A stretch of 16,503 nt of DNA from Desulfobacterales bacterium (lineage in GTDB: Bacteria; Desulfobacterota; Desulfobacteria; Desulfobacterales; UBA5852), in assembly GCA_030066455.1 (NCBI GenBank), contig JASJBQ010000098.1:1-16503 (forward strand), given 5' to 3'. Below are positions 7,533-14,131 of this stretch, in pieces. Numbering within the stretch: position 1 is the stretch's first letter; each line of letters begins with the position of its first letter. Made by a program: the position numbers and the translations under genes. Below the pieces are notes generated by a model that had not been told where the DNA came from, searched no databases, and saw only the letters and a list, made by a program, of their open reading frames with translations.

Positions 7533-7595
7533 ATGCCCGCTCGCCTCCCCCCGCCGGCGCATCTGAAACTTAATTTATCATTGATAGGAGTTGAA

Positions 7596-8672
7596 ATGAA
7601 ACGGCTGCAAACAACCATTCAGACGATCAGACCCCCCAGTCGCGCCTGGCGCGAAAAGGCGCTGGAGCGGTTGCGGCAGCAGGCCCGGCCGGCCGGAAGC
7701 CTCGGCATGCTCGAGGATATCGGTGCGCGACTGGCCGGCATCTTCGAAACCCTGGACGTGCGCCTGGACCGCAAGGTGATCGTCACCTGTGCCGGCGACC
7801 ACGGTATCTGCGAGGAGGGGGTGAGCCTTTTCCCTTCGGAGGTCACTCCCCAGATGGTCCATAATTTCGTCCGCGGCGGGGCCTCGATCAACGTACTGGC
7901 CCAACATGCCGGTGCCGAGGTCCGGGTGGCCGACCTGGGGGTCGCCGCGGATTTCGATCCGGACCTGCCCATCTTCCACAAGAAAATCGCCAAGGGCACC
8001 CGCAACTTTGCTGCCGGGCCGGCCATGACGCGCGCGGCGGCGGCGGCCAGCCTGGACGCCGGCATCGACATCGTGGCGACCATCCTGGCCGAAGGCCCCG
8101 TGCATCTTTTCGGCACGGGCGATATGGGGATCGGCAACACCACGCCCTCCACCGCCATTATCGCGGCCTACTCCGGCCTGGCGCTGGATGTGCTGACCGG
8201 CCGGGGCACGGGGGTCGACGATGAGGGGCTGATGCGCAAAAAGGCGGCCATACACAAGGGGCTGCTAATCAACCAGCCCGATCCCGCGGACGCCTTGGAT
8301 GTGCTGGCCAAGGTGGGCGGTTTTGAGATCGGCGGTATTGCCGGCATTGTCATTGGCGCCGCAGCCCACCGCATCCCGGTGGTCTGCGACGGCCTGATTG
8401 CCACGGCCGGGGCCCTGATCGCCTGCGAGCTGGCGCCCGGCGCCCGGGACTATCTCTTCGCCAGCCACCATTCGGTGGAGGTGGGCCACCGCTACATGCT
8501 GGAGCACCTCAAACTGGAACCCTTGCTGGATTTGCGTTTCAGGCTGGGGGAGGGCACCGGTGCGGCCGTGGCCATGGAACTGATCGATGCGGCCACCCGC
8601 GTGCTGGCGGACATCAAGACCTTCGAGGAGGTCGCCATCGCCGACGCTCAGGGCCAAGGACCAGGATGGTGA
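7596..8672 (+). CDS. cobT: Nicotinate-nucleotide--dimethylbenzimidazole phosphoribosyltransferase
   Basis: A 358-residue enzyme of normal family length. It transfers phosphoribosyl from nicotinate mononucleotide to 5,6-dimethylbenzimidazole (or another lower-ligand base) to make alpha-ribazole phosphate for cobalamin. Conserved blocks are CAGDHGICEEGVSLFPSEVT (66-84), VRGGASINVLA, FGTGDMGIGNTTPSTAI (172-188), ASHHSVEVGHRYMLEHL and RLGEGTGAA, with the catalytic glutamate at about 319. The ATG at 7596 has TAGGAG 5 nt before it. The frame stays open upstream through the riboswitch but has no coding character there. Riboswitch control indicates repression when B12 is plentiful. No other cob gene is adjacent, so it probably works with B12 genes elsewhere. 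Its end is 10 bp from the convergent pyrE. Confidence 0.97.
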   Translation: MKRLQTTIQTIRPPSRAWREKALERLRQQARPAGSLGMLEDIGARLAGIFETLDVRLDRKVIVTCAGDHGICEEGVSLFPSEVTPQMVHNFVRGGASINVLAQHAGAEVRVADLGVAADFDPDLPIFHKKIAKGTRNFAAGPAMTRAAAAASLDAGIDIVATILAEGPVHLFGTGDMGIGNTTPSTAIIAAYSGLALDVLTGRGTGVDDEGLMRKKAAIHKGLLINQPDPADALDVLAKVGGFEIGGIAGIVIGAAAHRIPVVCDGLIATAGALIACELAPGARDYLFASHHSVEVGHRYMLEHLKLEPLLDLRFRLGEGTGAAVAMELIDAATRVLADIKTFEEVAIADAQGQGPGW

Positions 8673-8682
8673 GGGGCGGTTC

Positions 8683-9267
8683 TCAGCCGGTGGGATTCAA
8701 TTCCCGCCAGCGCGTCACGAGGTCGTCCCGCGTGACGATGGCGGTCACGTCCGGCACATGCCGGCGGATGTTGTCCAGCCCCCCTTCCTGGCGATCCACC
8801 AGAATCACGGCCTGCGCCACCACCACCCCCTCGCTGCGGGCCCGCTCGATGGCCTTGATGGTGGAGCCGCCCGTAGTGGCCACGTCGTCGATGATGGCCA
8901 CCCGGTCGCCCGGCGCGATGTCGCCCTCGATCCACTTGACGATCCCGTGGTCCTTCTGTTCCTTGCGGATCGAAAAGGCCTGCAGGGGCCGCTCCCGGAG
9001 CTCGGAGGCAAAGGCCGTAGCCACCGCGATCGGGTCCGCCCCGAAGGTCAGCCCGCCGACGCCCTGCAACCCCTCGGCCGTCAGCGCCTCGAGGACCAGG
9101 TGCCCGATGAGATACATGCCGCGCGGGCTCAGACTGGTGGGTTTGCAGTTGACGTAAAACGAACTCATCTGGCCGGAAACCAGTTTGAACACCGGCTCCG
9201 GGCTGTACTGGAAAGATTTGTGACACAGAAGATCGATCAGTTCGGCCTTGGACGTGGGTTTGCTCAT
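8683..9267 (-). CDS. pyrE: Orotate phosphoribosyltransferase
   Basis: A 194-residue type I phosphoribosyltransferase that converts orotate and PRPP to orotidine 5'-phosphate in de novo pyrimidine synthesis. The PRPP loop [14 protein letters not shown] (about 123-136) and the flexible catalytic loop [11 protein letters not shown] (98-108) are intact. The N-terminal substrate region has [17 protein letters not shown] (27-43), as in bacterial and archaeal PyrE. The ATG start has AGGA about 10 nt upstream and overlaps by 4 nt the stop of a 47-codon upstream frame. The gene stands alone, convergent with cobT and divergent from ftsE. It is preceded by a promoter and a hairpin with a U tract that suggest attenuation control. 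Confidence 0.96.
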   Translation of the reverse strand: MSKPTSKAELIDLLCHKSFQYSPEPVFKLVSGQMSSFYVNCKPTSLSPRGMYLIGHLVLEALTAEGLQGVGGLTFGADPIAVATAFASELRERPLQAFSIRKEQKDHGIVKWIEGDIAPGDRVAIIDDVATTGGSTIKAIERARSEGVVVAQAVILVDRQEGGLDNIRRHVPDVTAIVTRDDLVTRWRELNPTG

Positions 9268-9407
9268 CGGTCTGTTTTCCTGGATCGGTCGTCTCGAGGG
9301 GGATCACCGGGCGCGACGATACCCTGCCGTATTGATTTGAGGCTTCGATTTGGATATAAAAAAAAGATATAAAAAGCCTCCACCAAATTGGAAGAAGCCT
9401 TGTTCAT
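9264..9407 (-). CDS. Possible 47-residue leader peptide upstream of pyrE
   Basis: An ATG-initiated 47-codon frame begins [16 protein letters not shown] and continues with a basic, proline- and arginine-rich tail. It starts in the loop of the hairpin at 9374-9425. It then reads through the 3' arm and the U tract (encoding FYIFF) and ends at a TGA that shares four bases (ATGA) with the pyrE start. E. coli pyrBI is also preceded by a leader peptide of similar size (44 codons) whose translation prevents termination. No good Shine-Dalgarno precedes the ATG, and I recognise no homologue. A chance open frame remains possible, though the overlap with pyrE and the position in the hairpin are suggestive. 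Confidence 0.4.
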   Translation of the reverse strand: MNKASSNLVEAFYIFFLYPNRSLKSIRQGIVAPGDPPRDDRSRKTDR

Positions 9408-9425
9408 GGGTTTCAGTGGAGGCTT
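9365..9425 (-). terminator. Terminator-like hairpin with U tract (putative pyrE attenuator)
   Basis: On the minus strand AAGCCTCCAC (9425-9416) pairs perfectly with GTGGAGGCTT (9383-9374). The transcript then continues with five Us, AUAUC and eight Us. The 32-nt loop is longer than in a typical intrinsic terminator. It lies between a good minus-strand promoter and pyrE, 98 nt before the pyrE start, where an attenuator would be expected. It could instead end a short independent RNA. Confidence 0.55.
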
Positions 9426-9467
9426 GAGCAAGGAAAACCGGGGACGGCACTCCCTGAACTCGGGGGC

Positions 9468-9496
9468 GTTTTAGCAGTTAATCCCTGCCGGGTCAA
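9468..9496 (-). promoter_or_regulatory. Candidate sigma70-type promoter for the pyrE leader
   Basis: TTGACC (five of six at -35) and TAAAAC (four of six at -10) are separated by exactly 17 bp on the minus strand. The predicted start near 9461 gives a leader of about 195 nt before pyrE that contains the hairpin and the 47-codon frame. This is among the best promoter matches in the window. Confidence 0.5.
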
Positions 9497-9594
9497 TCGT
9501 TAAAGCCGCCAAACACCCGCGGCACAAGGGCTGACACGGATCATGCGAATGCAGCGCATCGCGCCGCCAACCACAAGAGGATAAAAACGCCGGC

Positions 9595-10284
9595 ATGAGC
9601 GAAACCAGCGCCAAGGCGGCGATTATCCGACTGTTTCACGTCTACCGTCAGTACCACGCCAAAAATGCCCTCACCGATCTGACCCTGGATATCTACCGCA
9701 ACGAATTCCTGTTCGTCACCGGCCCCAGCGGGGCCGGCAAGACCACCCTGCTGAAGCTGCTTTATCGCGGCGAGAAGGCCTCGGAGGGGCAGGTGCTGGT
9801 GGACGGCATCAACATATCCCGACTGGCCCGCAACCGGATTCATCTCTTGCGCCGCAAATTCGGCATCATTTTTCAGGATTACAAATTGATCCCCACCCGC
9901 ACGGTCTACGAAAACATTGCCCTGGTGCTGGAAGCGGCCGGACGCAACGCACGTTACGTCCGCAAAAAGACCGGCAGCGTCTTGCGTACGGTGGGGTTGG
10001 AAAACCGACAGAACGCTTACCCCCCGGCCCTTTCCGGCGGCGAGCAGCAACGGGTGGCCGTGGCGCGGGCCGTGGTGGGCGATCCGACGATTATTCTGGC
10101 GGACGAGCCCACCGGCAGCCTGGACGCCAAATCGGCCCGTCTGATCATGGGGCTGCTCAAGGCGTTTCATACCCGGGGCGCCACCGTGGTGGTGGCCACC
10201 CACGACCGGGCCCTGATCCGCAGTATTTCGGCCCGCGTCATCTATTTGAAAGAGGGCCAGCTGACCGCGGCGCCCACGATTTAG
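9595..10284 (+). CDS. ftsE: Cell division ATP-binding protein FtsE
   Basis: A 229-residue ABC ATPase that pairs with FtsX at the division septum. All ABC motifs are present: Walker [10 protein letters not shown] (43-51), Q loop in [15 protein letters not shown] (93-107), signature LSGGEQQR (146-153), Walker B IILADEP (166-172) and H203 in [13 protein letters not shown] is characteristic of FtsE rather than of generic LolD/MacB ATPases. ATP hydrolysis drives conformational change in FtsX and, through EnvC, activates septal amidases. The protein has about eight extra residues before the usual IIRLFHV start. The Shine-Dalgarno (AGAGGA) is rather far from the ATG. It lies 24 bp before ftsX and leads a plus-strand division gene series. 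Confidence 0.96.
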   Translation: MSETSAKAAIIRLFHVYRQYHAKNALTDLTLDIYRNEFLFVTGPSGAGKTTLLKLLYRGEKASEGQVLVDGINISRLARNRIHLLRRKFGIIFQDYKLIPTRTVYENIALVLEAAGRNARYVRKKTGSVLRTVGLENRQNAYPPALSGGEQQRVAVARAVVGDPTIILADEPTGSLDAKSARLIMGLLKAFHTRGATVVVATHDRALIRSISARVIYLKEGQLTAAPTI

Positions 10285-10308
10285 CGCCCGGCAATCAGAG
10301 GTAGGACG

Positions 10309-11190
10309 ATGTTATCGCTGCACCTCAAACGCGCCTTGCAGGACATTCGCCAGAATTTCCTGCTCAACGCCGTCACCGTCAGCACGATCGCGCTTTCGAT
10401 CCTGATCGTCAGCGCGGCTGTCCTCTTTTTTCTGAATACGACCGATATGCTGGAATCCTGGCGCCGCGGCATCCGTATCATGGTCTACCTCGACAACGAC
10501 CTGGGCAAGACGCAGCGGCAGGCTGTCGAAACCGGTATCACCAAGATCTACGGCGTGCAGACGGCCACGTTCATCTCCAAGGAGACGGCCCTCGAGCGGC
10601 TCCGCACCCAGATGCGGCGGCAGGCCTCCATCCTGGATGGGTTGGAACGCAACCCGCTGCCGGACGCCTTCGAGGTCCAGATGATCCCCACGGCGCGCAC
10701 CTGGGAGAAAGCCGAGGACGTGGCCGGGAAACTCGAGGCGCTCGCCGGGGTGGCGGACGTGGAGTACGGACAGCGCTGGGTGGAGCGGTTTGTGACCCTC
10801 TTCAATCTCTTCCGCTTCACGAGCTACGCCATGGGGGGGCTCTTTTTCATCGCTTCGGTGTTCATCGTGGGCAACACGGTACGGCTGATCCTTTACTCCC
10901 GCCGGGAAGAGGTCGAGATTATGCGCCTGGTGGGCGCCACCGAGCGCTTCATTCTGGCCCCCTTTTACTTCCAGAGCATGATCCAGGGGGCGCTGGGGGG
11001 GATCGGCGGCCTTGTGGCCCTCCTGATCATGTTTATGTTGATCCAGTCGAAAATCCAAGCGGTTAGCGTCACCGGGCTCGTGATGCTGCGCTTTCTGTCA
11101 CCCGGTCTGCTCGTGGCCATCATCGCCGCCAGCACCCTTGTCGGTTGGTTGGGATGTCATCTTTCGCTCAAGCAGTATTTAAAAGTCTGA
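10309..11190 (+). CDS. ftsX: Cell division protein FtsX
   Basis: A 293-residue inner-membrane protein with the FtsX layout. It has a transmembrane helix at about 20-42, a periplasmic loop of about 125 residues (43-170), then three helices near 172-193, 220-245 and 264-285. RREEVEIMRLVGAT (198-211) is the conserved cytoplasmic segment that contacts FtsE. The periplasmic loop is where EnvC-type coiled coils dock, and the next gene encodes such a protein. The start is supported by GAGGTAGG upstream. The C-terminus overlaps the next gene by 37 bp, suggesting tight translational coupling. Confidence 0.95.
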   Translation: MLSLHLKRALQDIRQNFLLNAVTVSTIALSILIVSAAVLFFLNTTDMLESWRRGIRIMVYLDNDLGKTQRQAVETGITKIYGVQTATFISKETALERLRTQMRRQASILDGLERNPLPDAFEVQMIPTARTWEKAEDVAGKLEALAGVADVEYGQRWVERFVTLFNLFRFTSYAMGGLFFIASVFIVGNTVRLILYSRREEVEIMRLVGATERFILAPFYFQSMIQGALGGIGGLVALLIMFMLIQSKIQAVSVTGLVMLRFLSPGLLVAIIAASTLVGWLGCHLSLKQYLKV

Positions 11191-12536
11191 CGGCCGCGCT
11201 GTTCGGCGTCATCGTCCTGCTGGGCAATGCTTCGGCGGCCGGCGCTGCCGAGCGGGAGGCCGTGGTGCGTGTCGAGCAGCTCAACCTGCGCCCCCGGCCT
11301 TCCGTGGACGGACAGCCGCTGCTCAGGCTGCAGCGAGGCGACCGTATGATCGTGCTGGAGTCCACTAACAAATGGCTCAAGGTCGATTTCGACGACATCG
11401 TCGGCTACGTCCGCAATCATCCCCGGTATATCGACACGACCCTGGCTCTCGACCGGACCAAGTCCGAAAAACAGGCTGTCAATCAGGCCCTTGATGAGCA
11501 CCGCCGGAATCTGGCTGAAATGGCCGGCCAGGAAAAAAAGTTGATGACGCGCCTCGATGACCTGGCCCGCGCCATCGATCGCAACCGCCGCCAGGTGGCC
11601 GACCTTAAGAAGAAACTGGCATCGCTGGAGCGCAGGATCACACGGGCGCTCGACGAGAGCCGCACCCTGGAGGAACGCATCGACCGCAACAGCGCGGATG
11701 TTTCCCGCCGGCTGGTGGCCCTGTACAAACTCAACTGGCTCGGCGCGGCCAACCTGATGGCCTCGGCCGGTTCGGTCAATGCCATGGTGCAGCGCCGTAA
11801 TGCGCTGGAGTTCATTCTGCAAGCCGACGACCGCCAGCGCCGGCAGCTGACGGCCGACCTCGACCGCTGGAACGACCTGCGCCGTGAACTGGAGACCCAC
11901 CGCGACGAACAGCGCCGGCTCGAGCAGACACGACGGAGAAACCTCGACCGCCTGCACCATGAAAAGGTGCAGCGGGCACTTCTGCTGCAGGACACCCGCC
12001 ATATGCAGGCCCTGAAAGAGGCCGCCCTGGCATCGCTGCAGGCCTCCGCCCGTGATCTCGACCGCACCATCGAGAACCTAAGCCGCAGCAGCGTCGTCGA
12101 CGCGGCACGGGCCGAGGCCCCGCCGGGTTCGTTCGGCCGGCTCAGGGGGTTGCTAAAACCACCGGTTCAAGGTAAAATTATTAATTTTTTTGGACCTTTT
12201 ACAAACACGCGCTACAATGTCACCAACTACCGCAGCGGGGTCGATATCCGGTCCGACCGGGGCGAGCCCATCCACTCCGTCTCGGGGGGGCGCATCATCT
12301 ATGCGGACTGGTTCAAGGGCTACGGCAACATGATGATCATCGATCATGGCCACAGCTACTGCACGCTGTACGCCCACCTGGAAGAGATGTTCAAACTGAG
12401 GGGCGAGGCGGTCAAAAGCGGCGAGGTCATCGCCACAGTGGGCGAATCCGGGGCCCTTTCCGGCCCGGGCCTCTATTTCGAGGTCCGGCATCGCGGCAAA
12501 CCCGAAGACCCCCAGATGTGGCTGATCGAGGAGTGA
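11154..12536 (+). CDS. envC: EnvC-like murein hydrolase activator (SH3 domain, coiled coil, degenerate LytM)
   Basis: A 460-residue exported protein. It has a signal peptide (1 to about 31, core LTAALFGVIVLLG), a bacterial SH3-like domain (about 36-93, with LNLRPRPS and GDRMIVLES), a long arginine-rich coiled coil (about 100-315) and a C-terminal LytM/M23 fold (about 335-457). The LytM site is degraded. R360 replaces the first zinc histidine of HxGxD (D364 is kept), and the final HxH is G439-L-Y441. H408 in YAHL remains. It therefore should not cut peptidoglycan and probably activates amidases as E. coli EnvC does, recruited by FtsX. The start ATG lies inside ftsX; a TTG three codons earlier is possible. 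E. coli EnvC has no SH3 domain. Confidence 0.9.
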   Translation: MSSFAQAVFKSLTAALFGVIVLLGNASAAGAAEREAVVRVEQLNLRPRPSVDGQPLLRLQRGDRMIVLESTNKWLKVDFDDIVGYVRNHPRYIDTTLALDRTKSEKQAVNQALDEHRRNLAEMAGQEKKLMTRLDDLARAIDRNRRQVADLKKKLASLERRITRALDESRTLEERIDRNSADVSRRLVALYKLNWLGAANLMASAGSVNAMVQRRNALEFILQADDRQRRQLTADLDRWNDLRRELETHRDEQRRLEQTRRRNLDRLHHEKVQRALLLQDTRHMQALKEAALASLQASARDLDRTIENLSRSSVVDAARAEAPPGSFGRLRGLLKPPVQGKIINFFGPFTNTRYNVTNYRSGVDIRSDRGEPIHSVSGGRIIYADWFKGYGNMMIIDHGHSYCTLYAHLEEMFKLRGEAVKSGEVIATVGESGALSGPGLYFEVRHRGKPEDPQMWLIEE

Positions 12537-12599
12537 CGCACCCACAATGCCACCGTGATTCAGATCGTTTCGTAAAATGGTCGATCGACGCCTTGGAAC

Positions 12600-12623
12600 G
12601 TGCGCCGCAAGCGTCCGGCGCAC
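12600..12623. repeat. Perfect inverted repeat between envC and ctp
   Basis: GTGCGCCG and CGGCGCAC form an 8-bp GC-rich stem with an 8-nt loop in the 173-bp gap between the two genes. No T run follows, so it is not an intrinsic terminator. It may pause transcription, protect mRNA ends, or be a chance fold in GC-rich DNA. Confidence 0.5.
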
Positions 12624-12709
12624 CTCCCGGGCGAGTCTCGAATATTTTGCGAAACCATCAGAATTAAAAGGCTGGCAGGAAAAAAAAGCAGGATCAAAAG
12701 GAGAAACGA

Positions 12710-14053
12710 ATGAGAACCAAAACAAAGGGCGGGACCAAGATCTGGGTCATCCTGGCCCTGGCGGCCATCGTCTGGACGGCCGGCAGCGCGGTACTGGGTG
12801 CCGCCGGAAATGATGAAACCTACAAAGGTCTCAAGCTGTTTACCGATGTGCTCGAGATCGTCACCCAGAAATACGTGGATGAGGTCGACACCAGCGACAT
12901 CATTCAGAAAGCCATTCAGGGTATGGTCCACAGCCTGGACCCGCACTCCTCCCTGCTGGCGCCGGAAGCCTACGAGGACCTGCGGATCGACACCAAAGGC
13001 AATTTCACGGGGATCGGCATCCACATCACTCTGCGCAACGGCTTCGTGACGGTGATCTCACCGATCCAGGGCACGCCGGCATCTAAAGCGGGCATCCAGG
13101 CCCAGGACCGCATCGTGATGGTGGACGACAAGCGGGTCAACGACCTGCGCCAGGCCGTCAAGCTGATGCGCGGCCCCAAAGGCTCACCGGTCAAGGTGAC
13201 CGTCATTCGTCAGGGGGAGCAGGAACCGCTCGAGTTCGATCTGATCCGCGATGTCATTCCGGTCAAAAGCATCAAGGCCCACGTGCTCAAACCGGGGTTC
13301 GGCTATATCTGGATCACCAATTTCACCGGCAACACCACCGAGGATTTTATGGAAGCGCTCGAAAAGATCGAGTCCGAAAACGGTCCCCTGAAGGGCTTGG
13401 TGCTGGACTTGCGCAACAACGGCGGCGGCCTTCTGGAGGAATCCCTCGAGGTCTCGGACATCTTTATCGACGAGGGCGCGATCCTCTCGATCAAGGGCCG
13501 CAATCCCGCCAACACCCGGGTGTTCAACGCGTCACCCGACAAGGTCGAAAGGAGCTATCCTATCGTGGTCCTGATCAACGGCGGCAGCGCCAGCGCATCC
13601 GAAATCGTGGCCGGGGCGCTCCAGGACCACAAACGGGCCCTGATCCTGGGCACCACGTCTTTCGGCAAGGGCTCGGTCCAAACCGTCGAATCCCTGCGGG
13701 ACGGCTACGGTCTGAAACTGACCATCGCCCGCTACTACACGCCCAATGGCCGTTCGATCCAGGCCAAGGGCATCGAGCCGGATATCATCGTACCCTACAA
13801 ACCGCTGGAAGAGCCGGATGACGAAAACGGCGACGACGGTTTTCTCAAGGAGAAAGACCTCCAAAATCATCTGGATGCCGCCGGCGACGACGCCAAGAAG
13901 AAAAAACAGAAGGATAAGGAGCAGTCCGGGATCGGAGACGTCGAATTCCGCGTCAATCCGCTTGAAATGGAGAATCTCAAGCGCGACAATCAGATCATGC
14001 GCGCCCTGGATATTCTGGTTTCCTACAACCTGTTCAGCGGCCTCAGCAATTAG
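12710..14053 (+). CDS. ctpA: S41 family C-terminal processing peptidase
   Basis: A 447-residue periplasmic serine protease. It has an N-terminal signal or anchor helix (about 10-31), an S41 N-terminal helical region with LDPHSSLLAPE, a PDZ domain (about 97-170, GIGIHITLRNG, GTPASKAGIQAQDRI) and an S41 catalytic core. The nucleophile should be S295 in GGSASASEI and the general base K320 in FGKGSVQ, with Q324 following, by spacing with E. coli Prc (S452, K477). LRNNGGGLLEE is the conserved core strand. Residues about 366-408 are a charged, lysine- and acid-rich insert of low complexity. A good AGGAG precedes the ATG. Beside ftsEX-envC it may trim envelope or peptidoglycan-enzyme substrates. The symbol follows family naming. 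Confidence 0.95.
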   Translation: MRTKTKGGTKIWVILALAAIVWTAGSAVLGAAGNDETYKGLKLFTDVLEIVTQKYVDEVDTSDIIQKAIQGMVHSLDPHSSLLAPEAYEDLRIDTKGNFTGIGIHITLRNGFVTVISPIQGTPASKAGIQAQDRIVMVDDKRVNDLRQAVKLMRGPKGSPVKVTVIRQGEQEPLEFDLIRDVIPVKSIKAHVLKPGFGYIWITNFTGNTTEDFMEALEKIESENGPLKGLVLDLRNNGGGLLEESLEVSDIFIDEGAILSIKGRNPANTRVFNASPDKVERSYPIVVLINGGSASASEIVAGALQDHKRALILGTTSFGKGSVQTVESLRDGYGLKLTIARYYTPNGRSIQAKGIEPDIIVPYKPLEEPDDENGDDGFLKEKDLQNHLDAAGDDAKKKKQKDKEQSGIGDVEFRVNPLEMENLKRDNQIMRALDILVSYNLFSGLSN

Positions 14054-14080
14054 CGGCCCCGCCCGCGCCGACAACCCCCG

Positions 14081-14123
14081 CCTTGGTGCTGCGGCCGTCT
14101 GCCGGCGACCGCAGCACCCGAGG
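14081..14123 (+). promoter_or_regulatory. Hairpin that can bury the Shine-Dalgarno of the yibQ-like gene
   Basis: GGTGCTGCGG (14085-14094) pairs perfectly with CCGCAGCACC (14109-14118) across a 14-nt loop. After a one-base bulge the stem can extend through CCTT (14081-14084) pairing with GAGG (14120-14123). That GAGG is the only Shine-Dalgarno candidate, 8 nt before the ATG at 14132. No T run follows, so it is not a simple terminator. Confidence 0.6.
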
Positions 14124-14131
14124 TTGGTCCC

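Larger units (their letters stand above)
6932..7595. other. Long divergent intergenic region (dksA / cobT)
   Basis: This 664-bp stretch separates the divergent dksA and cobT genes. Its right half is accounted for by a cobalamin riboswitch and terminator. The left half (about 6932-7200) is noticeably more AT-rich than its surroundings. It contains a candidate dksA promoter and two short perfect inverted repeats: 7080-7098 (CGGTTT/AAACCG, 7-nt spacer) and 7132-7144 (TACTT/AAGTA, 3-nt spacer). I see no tRNA and no supported coding region. Confidence 0.6.
9268..9594. other. pyrE / ftsE divergent intergenic region
   Basis: This 327-bp region holds the pyrE-side promoter, hairpin and leader frame described separately. 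It also has further copies of the AAGCCT/AGGCTT core at 9339-9345 and 9395-9400. On the ftsE side I find no convincing promoter: TTAATC-17 bp-TAAAGC near 9478-9506 is poor. A loose AGAGGA sits 13 nt before the ftsE start. No RNA gene or coding region on the plus strand is supported. Confidence 0.6.

Noticed and set aside
7389..7595. Upstream extension of the cobT reading frame
   Set aside because: It runs through the riboswitch and terminator. The TAGGAG site and the family N-terminus both fix the start at 7596.
8667..8692. TGAG/CTCA inverted repeat between convergent cobT and pyrE as a shared terminator
   Set aside because: The pairing is short and bulged, extends into pyrE, and has no T run on either strand.
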